From Caenorhabditis remanei (lineage: Eukaryota; Nematoda; Chromadorea; Rhabditida; Rhabditidae): a stretch of DNA of 64,000 bases. The position numbers and the translations under genes were made by a program. This document shows positions 1 through 11,800 of this stretch, piece by piece; position 1 is the stretch's first letter, and each line of letters opens with the position of its first letter. Under the pieces are notes generated by a model that made no database searches, had not been told where the DNA came from, and saw only the letters and a program-made list of their open reading frames with translations. The stretch covers positions 2,604,001 through 2,668,000 of the forward strand of contig NC_071328.1 in the NCBI RefSeq assembly GCF_010183535.1. The letters are read 5' to 3'.

Positions 1-225
1 TGAGGAGGCAATAAGTTACAGATTATATAGGATACAGTGGGGAAAGGGGGAAACGCATTTTGAAATGCAAAAAAAAACAAGGTATATGAAAAATGATACA
101 AGTGTCTATGGGGAAGGGGGGAAAGTAAAAAAGAAAGGCATTTTGAAAATGCAAAATTACAAAAAAATGATTAAAAAAGTTGGGGGCAATTAATATTACA
201 GATAAATGATACATGTTGTACATGC
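1..225. other. 3' flank of the Argonaute gene
   Basis: Downstream of the Argonaute stop codon (the gene reads leftward). The stretch is purine-rich, with two similar segments each combining a G-run, a GGAAAGT/GGAAACG-like stretch and 'cattttgaaa'. It probably holds the 3' UTR. I see no further gene. Confidence 0.5.
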
Positions 226-3200
226 TTATGCGTTGACACGACGGTCAACGAGGTCTCCAGCGGATTTGTAGTTGATGGAGTCGGTGAGTTGTTGAAGACG
301 AGTGCGCTCCGAATCGGCGTCACGAATCGCTGGATCCTTGACGCTGAAAATGAGAAAAATATAAAAGCTGTTTTCAATATAACTATAATCTTACTTGGCC
401 TCATTCCACAAGTTTCGTCCTCTCTTTGCGTACTCATTGGCGACGTACAGTGGTGTTGGGAGAGAAGTTGGCAGTCCAACAATTTGATGAAGATGGCAGA
501 GACTGTAGGTGAGCTCCTCCAATCTGTCCATTGACGCGTAGCTGTCATCGGCGAGAACCGTGTAGAGCGGAGTCTTCGCTGATCCTTGCAGTGTGATATG
601 TGAGTTCAAGAAGAACTGCTTGCAAGCTGGATTGGTGACAACACTGTCAACGACGAGTCCTGGAGCGATGTTTTGCTCCGAGACTTTCGGTCCTCGAGAA
701 GAAGTTGAAGATCTGCTTCCGACACTTGTTTGACTTTGACTTTTTGAAGCGCTTGCACTGCTCGTGACATCTTCGTTCTTGAAGAATCGGAAGGTGTGAT
801 CCTTGGAGACAGCGATGTAGATCAATTTGGTCGACTTGGAGATGGCAGTGCGAGCCAGTGGGATTTCATAGGAAATGATATTTCCATGATTTCCCTCACT
901 AACTCCACTTCTGTACACGATGATCGCTTTTGGAGGATTTCCATCGTGCCATTTTTTGTAGCCAAGGATGCATTGGTTGATGATGTCCTCGATCGGCGCG
1001 ATAGTCTGAAAATATCAAAAATAGTTACATCCACTCAATCGAAGCAAATAACGGCGCTAAGGGAGTTGGGGACCACTCAAACTGGCGAATTTTTAGGCAA
1101 ATTTTTTGGCTGAAGGCGTGAGGGAGGCACTTTTTTGTTACCTAAGCTTTCTCTTAGTCTTAGGTTTCTTAGAAATTGGGGAAACAATTGACAAAAAGCG
1201 ATTAATTTGTCTATTATTTCCGAATTTCTAAGATGCCTAAACCTAAGAGAATGGCGAAAAAGAGATCCCTTAGCGCGCAAACAACTCACATCTTGTCCAG
1301 CTGGACTCAAAACAAAATCTCCGTAGAACTCTTGTTCCGCCATTCCATTGTACGCGAATCCAAGAACCATCGGATTGAGAAGTCCTCTTCCTTCGTAAGC
1401 AAACTTGGTGTTGGGTGGTGGATTGGAGATTCCGATACCAATGCACAGAACTCCATTGAGCAAGTTTTTCATGTCCGAGAAGATGTAATTGCTTCCTCCA
1501 AGCTTCACATTGGTCTTTTGGACGATGTTCTCGATCGTTTCGTTCCTGGAGTTAGAACAGATATCCAAAGCAACAGACATTCTCAAGTCCTGGACGATCA
1601 TACCCCGCAGACTTTCGATAACCTTGTACTTTTCTGAAAATTTTAAAAAAATCAGTTATTGTTCTAGCAAAGAAAGAAACTCACGATGGAGGTTGACGAT
1701 AGAGTCGTCAGTGATGACCAACACGTACTTGCATCCTCCTTTTGCAGCCATCGCGAGCCTCTCCTCGATATTATTTCCATTGACGAGATCCTGATCAATT
1801 TGTTCTGGCATATTGAGTCCTTTGAACTTGCACGCGTGGAGGAATCGATCGGTGATGGCCCTGAATATAGAAAATTTGATATTAATTATTCTGTTTTTTT
1901 AAACTAACGCCAAATTGCCTTTATCAAATTTACTGTTCTGTAGTCCAACTGCGTAGATGGCCCATTTCTCTGGTGGAGTCGCTGGTCGCGCGAAATGATT
2001 AAATCGCCATTTGTTGCCTCGTTCTGGGAATTCAGGACCGGTTTTGTGCTCGGCGATTCTCACACGTGGCAGTTGTCTCGCTGGTACCTGAAAATCTCAA
2101 ATAAATTACGATTTTATTTCAAAAAATATCTCACCAATAGAGGATCATCATAGACTTGAAGTCCCAAATCGCTCAAAATTTTGTTCTCTTGATTGATTTT
2201 GGCGGCGTTTTTTCCAGTCATAATAAGTCTCTGGCGATCCGCAGGGGGAACTGCACCAGCCTTCGTCGTTATTTGACTTTGTTTACCCGTCTGTTGAGTA
2301 ATCTTGACTCTTTGCTTCGGAGAGATTCGAATCACTTCCATCGGGTAGAAATTCTGTTTTCCTCTTTCAATACACGAGATGAGATTGGCCTGTGGATGCT
2401 GAAGCCTTATCTGCCAACGTTGTTGGAAGTATTCGTGAACTGTAGAGGTTCCTCCTGTTTTTAGCTGGAAGCGAGCCTTCAAGGCATTGTCATGATGAAT
2501 TCCTTCGATTTTAAGATGTCGAACTCGGCCGGTGTAGGTGGTGTAGCAATCAAGACCTTTGATCACTGCCTGGCACTTGTCTCGTTCGAAGTCACTCAGA
2601 CCATCTCCGCAGGGCTTCAAGTTGATATCATTGATCTTTTCCATGACGGTCTGGTCCTTATGGAATGCGACTTTCATGGAATCAATGACAATCGATGGAT
2701 TGTTTGATCCTCTTCCATAAGGGCCCTCGATGAACTGCACGGTCTTTTTGATTCCAGGATACATCATTTTCCCGTCACCGACTTCGATGCAATCCCTTCT
2801 TTCGTATCCTTCTTCGAGTGGTTTGAGAAAGAAGACTTTTCCGTGTTCGAAAACGACACAACGAGAGAAATCACGGATGCAGAATTGGTTGAGAGCAAGC
2901 TCCAAGATGTTGTGGTATGCACGATTGATCGACTCAATGTTGGTGTCTGATGTTCGTCTTCCAAGATCATCTTGCGAGAATCTGACGGACGGATTTTTTG
3001 TTGTGTAGACTTCCAACTTGATGAGCGGCAATCGATCAAGATCTTGGTGACCCATCTCGGCTCCATTCACTTGGATGACCTTTGTCTGAAAATTTAGTTT
3101 CATTATTAAAAAACTTCGTTTTGCGTCACTATTATCAGCAGTCCACCCTTTTACAACTGCGCTCCACCGCAAACGAGAGAGTATTTTTTCGCGCCGACTC

Positions 3201-4004
3201 AGATTTTCAGTTTTTGACATATTTTCGCTGTTTTTCAAAATAATTTACAGAAAAACATTTGAAAAATAGCGAAAATAGATCAAAAACAGAAAATTTGAGT
3301 CGGCGCAAGCAAAAACTCTGCGTATCTCGCCGATACTCTCTCGTTTGCGGTGGAGCGAAGTTGTGATAAAAAAAATGCTCCGCTATTACCTTTGTTGATC
3401 CCATAGGGAGATCTCCGAATAGATTGAACGTGGAGTAAAGCATGTTTTGTCCATCATAGATAAGCGAGTTGTCCGGTGCATGAAAGAAGTCTTGGTTGCG
3501 CTCGATGGCGTGGAAGAGCACAGCGCAACACTTCTCATGCCTGTCAGTGACGACAAAACTGAAAAATGTTGGATGAAAAATCAATAAAACATATAAAAAT
3601 CACTTACTCTTCCTTCGCCTTCTTGGTGAACACGACTTCTTTTGTTGGTGTTAGATCCGCCTTGATACTAATGTTATATTGGAAGAGTTCCACTGATTTG
3701 TGAACCTCAATTCCGAAAACATTAGTCAAGATGTCCAACGGATATCCGGCCGTTCCCGGGTCTTTTGGCAGCGGGTAGAGCTTGGGAGCAGGCAGAACCT
3801 GAAAATAAATCAATAATAAAGGTTAAAATCCCGAAAATCACTTACATTCAAATCCTGCAGCCGCTTGATACAAGCATCATTCGCTGTCTTGTGCTCCGAT
3901 GTGATTGGAAGTGCAGGCGCTGGTCCTGGCGGCATCGGAGGCGGTGGGAAGGCTCCGGGTGGAGCAGTCACCGGTGGTAACGGATACGGGGGCATTGGTG
4001 GCAT
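226..4004 (-). CDS. ppw-2: WAGO-clade Argonaute, PPW-2/WAGO-3-like
   Basis: Nine exons (4004-3846, 3798-3608, 3558-3390, 3085-2135, 2087-1909, 1860-1685, 1633-1290, 1005-395, 343-226) join in frame to a 965-residue protein, about the usual length for worm Argonautes. The N-terminus (first ~32 residues, beginning MPPMPP) is proline-rich; a PAZ-like middle follows, then MID/PIWI with the KLGGSN motif and a C-terminal LYVANEYAKRG segment. The slicer tetrad is degenerate: the first aspartate region reads LCIGIGISNPPP, and the final histidine position is asparagine in LYVAN. This fits the secondary-siRNA WAGO clade, which silences through 22G-RNAs without slicing. A serine-rich insert (SSASASKSQSQTS) interrupts the PIWI half. 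TTTTTACAG lies 17 bases before the ATG, a likely spliced-leader acceptor. The ppw-2 assignment rests on the proline-rich start and on neighbours (let-630, hcp-6) that I recall as close to ppw-2 in C. elegans; another WAGO paralogue is possible. Confidence 0.8.
3125..3385. repeat. palindromic MITE-like element in intron 3 of the Argonaute gene
   Basis: Two arms (about 3153-3183 and 3332-3364) are inverted copies sharing ACAACTGCGCTCCACCG and CGAGAGAGTA. The centre is AT-rich. The same end sequence recurs at 22.3, 23.1, 25.3, 48.6, 51.6 and 61.8 kb, so this is a dispersed foldback family. Confidence 0.8.
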
Positions 4005-4099
4005 GCTTCGCTCCAAGCTTTCTGTAAAAATAGAAGGATTAGCGATGGGAAACAAGGAAAGTAACGAGAAAACGTGAAAAATGAGCTGCAGGCGACCAA

Positions 4100-4535
4100 A
4101 AACAGAGAGAAAAAATGTTTTTTCAACGGAAAATAATTATTCAGGTGCTTTTAATCAGAAAACAAAGCGAATTTAAGCCAGAAAACACGGAAAATCACAG
4201 CGAAAACTAGTTTTTAAGAGGACCTAAAACTTTTTAGTCCAAACGACAAAAAACCGGGAATTTTGGCATTTTTTCAACGGAAAATGATTATCTAAGTGCA
4301 TATAATCCGAAAACAAAGCGAATTCCAACCAGAAAACGCGAAAAATTACAGAGAAAACTAATTTTTAAGCGGGCCTAAAACTTTTTAACTCGAAACGAAA
4401 AAAAAAACCGGGAATTTTGGCCTTTTTTAACGGAAAGTAATCATTCAAGTGCATTTAATCAGAAAACAAAGCGAATTTCAGCCAGAAAACGCGAAAAATT
4501 ACAGAAAAAACTAGTTTTTAGGCGGGCCTAAAATT
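4100..4535. repeat. tandem repeat, ~155-bp unit, about 3 copies
   Basis: Units share CAGAAAACGCGAAAAATTAC and GGGAATTTTGG; the GGGAATTTTGG anchor recurs near 4256 and 4410. The array is upstream of the Argonaute start. Confidence 0.7.
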
Positions 4536-4719
4536 TTTTACTTTTTTTTCACTCAAAACGACGAATAATCGGGCATTTTTAGCAAAAAATCAGTGTTTTT
4601 ATTTAAAAATTCAATTAATTTCCACATTTTTATTTGAATTTCGCGGAAAAAACCAAAAAATTCGCGGCCAAAAATCGAAAAAAACCGCCGAAAAGGAACA
4701 AAAATTAATTACAAATTCG

Positions 4720-4830
4720 ACTTTAGGATTTAAGGAGTACTGTAGTGCGTGTCGAGACCCACATGCGCCTTTAAATTCGCCACGTAAACATGTGCCTTTA
4801 AATTGGGCGGCGCGAAAAAAACTTTCGCTG
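4720..4830. repeat. dispersed repeat motif (TGTAGTGCGTGTCGAGACCC)
   Basis: Contains ACTGTAGTGCGTGTCGAGAC and two copies of a GTGCCTTTAAATT-like stretch. A related, diverged piece (GTGGGTCTCGACGCG) occurs near 36800. No coding signal is visible. Confidence 0.5.
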
Positions 4831-4839
4831 GAAAATTCG

Positions 4840-5470
4840 AATTTTAGCCTAAAAAAGTAAAAAATTTGAGAAAAATAGATTTTTTCAACGAGAAAAATTA
4901 AAATAAAAGATTATTTTATTAAAAATCAGGTTCTATTGATGAAAACAGAAGCCAAAAACCCGAAAAAATCCGAATTTTGGCCTAAAAAAGTAAAAAATTT
5001 GAGAAAAATAGATTTTTTCAACGAGAAAAATTAAAATAAAAGATTATTTTATTAAAAATCAGGTTCTATTGATGAAAACAGAAGCCAAAAACCCGAAAAA
5101 TCCGAATTTTGGCCTAAAAAAGTAAAAAATTTGAGAAAAATAGATTTTTTCAACGAGAAAAATTAAAATAAAAGATTATTTTATTAAAAATCTGGTTCTA
5201 TTGATGAAAACAGTAGCCAAAAACCCGAAAAATCCGAATTTTAGCCTAAAAAAGTAAAAAATTTGAGAAAAATAGATTTTTTCAACGAGAAAAATTAAAA
5301 TAAAAGATTATTTTATTAAAAATCTGGTTCAATTGATGAAAACAGAAGCCAAAACCCGAAAAATCCGAATTTCAGCCTAAAAAAGTAGAATTTTTGAGAA
5401 AAAAAGTAGTTTTTCAACGGAAAAAATTAAAATAAAGGATGATTTTATTGAATTTATTTTAAAAATCAGG
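4840..5470. repeat. tandem repeat, ~132-bp unit, about 4.5 copies
   Basis: The anchor GCCTAAAAAAGTA occurs at about 4847, 4980, 5112, 5244 and 5375, giving a period of 131-133 bp. Copies are nearly identical, suggesting recent expansion. It fills most of the spacer between the let-630 3' end and the Argonaute 5' region. Confidence 0.85.
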
Positions 5471-5565
5471 TTTTATTGAGGAAAACAGAAACAAGAAAGC
5501 CGAAAAAAAGCGAAAAACAACGAAAAAATAAAATTTACTATCCTATTCTACTCAAAAAAACAAAA

Positions 5566-8538
5566 TTATTGCGGACGAAGTCGCACAAATCCTTGAAGAA
5601 TCCTCGCCTGCTCCTGATTCACATTACACTTCTCCACCATTCTATTCACAAGCGGTTCCAACTTAGCCCGATTCGCCGTCAATGACAAAATCTCCAGACA
5701 CAACGCGGCGCCATACGTATCCTTCTTCCTGAGCGCATCCTCAAAAAGCTCCGCCATCGCCCAGGGTCTCGCGTGTCCTTTCGGGTAAACTGTCGCCTCC
5801 TCTCCACTACTCGCGTTCTCATCAAGCAGCAGCTCCAGGAGCTCATAGGCCTTCTGTTGTTCTCCAATTCTCGTAAGGAGCAGCGCACATTCAGAAATTT
5901 GACTGGGCGACAGTTTTCGCTGCAATCTCCTCATTCTTTCCTCGGTAAATTGACTAAATTCAATCCAAACTGCCACTAATTTCTGGACTAGGGCAGTGTA
6001 TTGCTCGCGTTCGCTGGTTCCAAGTGTCTGAAAAAGAAATTTATTGATTTTTTTCATATCTCCGCCCACTTACATGTAACTGCACATTACTCAACTGCTT
6101 TCTCATCTCCTCGCCAAGCACCCCATTCAATTGTCCAGCAGTGATACCATCCACAATCGCTCTTCTCAAAAGTGGCCAATTCCTCTCAGAAGACGCTGAA
6201 ATCTTGCGGAAAACCAGCGAAGTCAGCGAGTTATTCACTCCAACCAGTCGTGGAACCATTGAAAAGTACAGTTCCTGAATTCTGTTGAGCGAAGGCGTCT
6301 GCTCGATTGCCAATTGCAGATATCGATTGTAAAATGTGGATTCGACAGTGAAAACTGGCATTTTTATCGAGTTTTTCGGGGATTCATAGATATTTCGAAG
6401 CTGTTCGGCGAGTTTCTCGTTTGACGCACGATACAGCACTCCCATTGCTTCCACGAAGAAAAGGTGGCATTGAGAGGTGACTGGCGCCAGATTCTTGTCT
6501 GAAATCTCTTTTTTCAGCACAAAATCTTCAAAAATCATCTTAAAAATTCAATTTTCGCCCCACAATTTTGTCAAAAATCGACTAAAAAATCAATTTTTTT
6601 GCTGTAAAAATCGATTTTAATAGAAAAAACTGAGTTTTTAGGACATTTTTCCATGAAAATCACATTTAAAAATATGGATTTTTCATATTAAAACGATTTT
6701 TTCACTGCAAAAAAGCTATTTTTACCTTTTTCCGTTCAAAATTTCTCAGAAAACATGATTTTTCACGCATTTTCCGTCAGAATCAAGGAAAAATGAGGTT
6801 TAAGAGACTATTTTGATCAAAATTTCTGAATTTTTAGCACATTTTTCATGAAATTAGCCTCAAAAATCCGTTTTTTTCGATGAAAATTAACACAACATTT
6901 CATTTTTCCTCCATAAATCTAAAAATTGGGTGAAAAATCGTGTTTTCTAGCGAATTTTGGCTGAAAAACCAATTTTAAGGCAATTTTCAGAAAAATTGTC
7001 ATTTTTCATCATTTTTCCTCAATTTTTCAATGAAAAACTCAAATTTTTCGCTTTTTCCACGATTTTTCCTCCATAAATCTGAAAATTGGGTGAAAAACCA
7101 TGTTTTTTGGCGAATTTTGAACAGAAAAAGGTTAAAAATTGCAAATGTTTGGCTGAAAAACCAATTTTCAGTAAAAAATTGTCATTTTTCACCATTTTTC
7201 CTCAATTTTTTAATGAAAAACTCAAATTTTTCGCTTTTTTCAAAATTTTCTCTTCATAAATCTCAATTTTCCCTTCATAAAATTGATGTGAAAAAACTGA
7301 ATTTTCAGCTCAAATCTGTCATTTTTCATGATTTTTCCTCAAATTTTCACTTGCCTTCAATCTCATTCAAAATTTCTGAAATCCAGGAAACCGCCAGTGT
7401 CAACTGCTTATTATAGCTCTGCTCCTCGTTCTCCGCCCGTTTCTCTTTATCCAACAATTTCGAGTCGATCAGATTCTTGACAATGATATAATAACAAGAC
7501 AGGGCCGGCTCCATGTCTAACTCTCGAATTTCAGCGATAATCTCGCTAAATGCCTTGATTTTCTCCTCATATTTGGGAATTTTGGCGGCAGAGAAGAGGA
7601 GAGCGTTAAAAGTGGAGATATTGGGGGAAATTTTCAGACAATTCATTTCAGCCGCCAACTTTTTCGCTGCATTGAAACTAGATGCTCCAATGAGCCCATT
7701 GAACGCTTCCAGATGAATTTTTCCCTTCTGGTGCTCTTTATATAGCTCTTTCGCCCTTTCAACACTCTGAGAATCATGAAATTTACAGAGCGCCGCAATC
7801 ATAATCGACACAGTTTCATCGGTTTTCTGCAGAGTTTCGAATAACAAATCCGCCACACCGCCCGTCTTCCATTTCGCATTCGATTCTTCCCCAAAATTTC
7901 GAATTCCCGCCCACTCTTGCCACTCAGAAAACGGAATATTCGATGAATTGTAATAAGCGACCAGGCGAAACAGCTCCAACTGAACTTTCTCGCTCACTTC
8001 TACGTTTTCCGACCTCAAACGTTCGTAGAGAACGCAGGAATCTTGGACTTCTCGAGATTTTATCATTTTTTGAAGACTTTTCTCGGTGGGGTCTACTTGA
8101 AGTGGGTCGGCGAGGTGTTGTGGACGAAATGCTGGGAGACGCGGCTGATCTCGATCGAAAGCGAAGAGCGTCGGCCATTCGGTGGCGAGTTCTCGTGCCG
8201 CCCGTTTTCCAAATTCCTGAAAATTCACTTTTAATTTTAAAAAAATCTAAAAATTCGCTACTTTTGCCATAAAATACGTTTTCTTGGCGCTTTGTGTGGA
8301 TGGAATCGTGATTGGGTCATCGATATAGGCGAAATGAGGTGCAGTGGTGTCGGGGCCGACTGTTTCAGACAACGCGTTCAGGAGATCAGTGGGAGATCGC
8401 TAGAAAAAATTTAAAAAATTTTTCATTTCCATTTTTTTCAAAAAAAACCTCGATAGCCGGTTGAATTGTGAGTTTCGCTGCCTCCCCACTTGACAAACCA
8501 CGTGTCAACACTCTACTCAGTCCAATTCGCCCAATCAT
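5566..8538 (-). CDS. let-630: mitochondrial PPR-type protein, PTCD3/LET-630-like
   Basis: Five exons (8538-8449, 8399-8262, 8216-7355, 6498-6074, 6027-5566) give a 658-residue protein, close to human PTCD3/mS39 (about 690). The N-terminus MIGRIGLSRVLTRGLSSG is Arg/Ser-rich with no acidic residue, as expected for a mitochondrial targeting peptide. The middle has helical repeat segments of PPR type, for example SPNISTFNALLFSAAKIP and EPALSCYYIIVKNLIDSKL. The expected role is small-subunit mitochondrial ribosome function. The exon 3/4 join is in frame only with a GC donor (GAAG|GCAAGT) and a TTTCAG acceptor; a GT donor two bases further on leaves a wrong frame or an early stop. It shares an upstream region with the divergent hcp-6. 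The symbol is by recalled synteny with ppw-2; the PPR assignment is from sequence character and moderately sure. Confidence 0.7.
6540..7350. other. intron 3 of the let-630-like gene, repetitive AT-rich sequence
   Basis: The ~850-bp intron has internal near-repeats (ACTCAAATTTTTCGCTTTTT twice near 7035 and 7220; GATTTTTCCTCCATAAATCT twice) and no open coding signal on the gene strand. Confidence 0.5.
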
Positions 8539-8809
8539 TGTCTGAAAATTCGGCGTTTTCAGTTAGTTTTAGCGTCTGGAAAAATTAAAAATCTGAAATG
8601 ACAACTTGCTCGTAAAATAAAATGTATTGTACGCAGCGGTGTTTGCACGGTGGCCTAGAATTCCGCGGTGTGGCCTAGGAAACTCGCCAGCGCGGTAAAC
8701 GAGGGAAAGCAGAATTTTTGAATTTTTCAACCATTTCTTGGGGAATTTTTAATTTTTTTCGCATTTTTCTGCATTTTTCTACTAAGAAGTTTCATTTTTT
8801 CAGCTCCAA
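8539..8809. promoter_or_regulatory. divergent promoter region, let-630 / hcp-6
   Basis: 271 bp separate the two start codons. CTGAAAATTCGG on the plus strand reads as an acceptor (TTTTCAG|ACAATG) just before the let-630 ATG. TTTTTTCAG lies 8 bases before the hcp-6 ATG. Both suggest spliced-leader addition. Two GTGGCCTAG motifs sit between; this motif is dispersed elsewhere (18.1-18.2 kb). No core promoter element can be named. Confidence 0.5.
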
Positions 8810-11800
8810 ATGACCACAGACAGTGGTAACGAGCTCGCAGACTGTCTTTCGACGTATCTACGCCCTCTAAACGATATAGACGACAATGTGGCGACGTCAT
8901 CTGCAGAAATCAATTACGAAGACTTTGAAGAGTTCAAAAACTCCACAGATTTGACGTTTTTCGAGCAGGATTGCAAGGAAATTCTTAAAGAGTGTATGAA
9001 ACACATTTTTTTAGCTCAATTTTATCGATTTTTATTGATTTTTTCTGATTTCAGTGAAGAAAAAAGCGGAAAAAGTGGTGGCCAGCGGTGAAAAATGCGA
9101 TATTCGAAACGTTTTCGAGGAGAGTGGCATCGGAATCATGAAATTCAATCTGTTTATCTGGTATTTTCTGGAAAACGGAAGAAAATCTGATTCCACTGAG
9201 GAAGCCGTGGAGAATGGTGTCTACGCGGCGAGTTGCTATGTGGCAATGTGCGCCTGTGTGGGTGCAAGCACCGATTTGTATCAAGTTGGACTTTATAATG
9301 TGAGCAAGGACTCAGAATTGTTGAAATTTCAATGTTTTTGAGTAAAAAAAACAATTTTTTGATTAAAAATCCGAAATTCTTGGTGTTTTTGATTGGAAAT
9401 TCCGAGATTTTGATCTTTTCGACCCAAATTTTGACAAAACCCATCAATTTATAGTCGAAATTTTGATATTTTTGTGAAAAAATTTGAAAAAAATTGATTT
9501 CCGGCTGAAAAAGTGACAGAAGCACCTTTTTTCTGTCTAGAAATCATCATTTTTTATGAATTTTTCCACTTAAATTCTCAATTTTTCAGTATTTCTTATA
9601 ACAAGTGTATCAAAAATTAGGTTTCCAAAAGGAAATTTTGATAAAATCACGAGAAAACCCTCGATTTCTCCGTTTTATGCTCAAAAATTCCAAAAATGTT
9701 GATTCAAATTATCGAAAATTTAATATTTTTCGCTCAAAATCGTTGAAATTTTCAGTTTTTCGCTCTAAAAATCACTTTTTTGTTTCAATTTCTATCGTTT
9801 TGGGTCAAAAAACATCGAAAATGTTGTATTTTCCACTCAAAAAATCTCAAAATCATCAAAATTTTCAGATTTTCGCTCTAAAATACACCCTAAAACTCTC
9901 CAAAAATCGATTTTTTAATAAAAAAAACTTTTTTTCAGCTCTGCCTAAAAATCACTCGAAACTGCTGCCACACTGTTCGCATCGGTGAAATGGTGGGCGG
10001 CGCCAAAAAAGTGGGCGGAGCCAAGAAGAAAAAGGGCGTGGCGGCGAAGAAGGCGGAGCCAGAGCCAGAAGAAGCGGATGCTCCAGTAATAGGCCCTCCG
10101 AGAATCTCGGTTGACTCGGCGGAACGATTTTTGAATCATTTATCCACTCAATTTTTTGGATTTTTGTATGGAAATACGTTCTCAATCGACGCTCAAACAC
10201 TTATGATGACTATGGAGATGATTGAAGACTTGGGACGAATCGATTTGGATTTGAGAACGATTTCCAGAGCTTGTCGAGCGAATTCTGTGAGAGAATTCAG
10301 GGGATTCGAGAGATTCACTGATAGATATTCGGCTTTTGTGAATGTTCTGATCGAGAGCAAGTATCAGACGAGAGCCGAGATGGTAGGTTGGAGGAAAAGT
10401 CGTGAAAACAGCGAAAAAATGGTGAAAAACTCTAATTTTTACTGAAAAATGCCTTAAAATTTGTTAATTTTCATCGAAAAACGGATTTTTGAGGCTATTT
10501 TCATGAAAATTGTGCTAAATATTCAGTTTTTTCGTCATCAAAATCGATTCTTACAGCAAAAAAAAGTGATTTCAGAGCCGATTTTTGACCGATTTCTCAC
10601 TTTTTTCGTTCAAAATTTTTCAAAAAACACGATTTTTCACATAGTTTCCGTTAGAATCAAGAAAATCGAATGAAAATCGTATTTTTATGAATTTGAGCCA
10701 ATTTTGAGACGATTTTTAGAGAAAAAAGCTCAAAATCTTGTAAGAATTGCTTTTTTGCCTTAAAAAAATCAATGTTACAGAGTTTTTAGCTATTTTTTTT
10801 TTGAAAATAGACACAAAAATCCGTTTTTCCGACACTTTTAGGAGTGAAATCGGTGAAAAATTGCAAATTTTTGGGTAAGTAACCACTTTAAAAGCGATTT
10901 TTCACTGAAAATTTGACATTTTTCAGCATTTTCCCTCAAATTTTTCGCACAATTTTCATGAAAATCATCCCAAAATCCCCTTCATTTTCCAGGCCTACAG
11001 TCGAATTAATATTCAAAAATCTCGCTTTTCAGCACAATCCTTTAATCGAAACCGTCTCGAAATTGGGTAAAATTCTTGAAAATACGATTATGATGTGAAA
11101 AAAAACTGAATTTTCAGCACAACTTTCATGAAAATCGTCTCAAAAATCCAAGCTTTTTCACAAATTTTGAATGAAAAATTGAAAGTTTGGTCAATTTTTG
11201 ACTAAAAAAACCACTTTCAAGGCTATTTTCAGTTAAAATTTCAGATTTTTCATCAATTTTTCAATAAAAACTCAAATTTTTCGCACAATTTTGAAAAATC
11301 ATCCCAAAATCTCTCTTTTTCCAGGCCTACGGTCGTCTAATCCGTCCCCGTCTGGCCCTAATGCCCTACCCCGACGAGTCCTCGAAATCGTCCAAAATCT
11401 CAACAGAACGTAAGCGTGCCGGTGAGCTCGCCGTCAACATTTTGCTCTTTCGTCTTTCAACCCGTCATCCGAATCAAAAAGAGATGCATCTAATCAACAC
11501 AATCATTATAATGATCTATTCTCAGTGTCCAGATCTCTCGGAATTCCGTCAGAATATCGCTCAATTCATCTGGAAATGTCTGGAAGCGATGCCGTATGCG
11601 TATGCTTATGACTTTGTTCAGTTGATGAGTGTCATGTCGAAAACTCGAGGGGGCGGAGTCAAAGCGTTGAGCAATGAGCTCGCGAGTGTACTGTTGGGCA
11701 TGGATTGGGGGAGGGACGATCCAGGGCCACTAGAGGAGGCGGAGCCTGAGCAAGAAGAGGAGGAGGAGGCGGAGCTTCCTGAAGAAGAAGAATCCGACAA

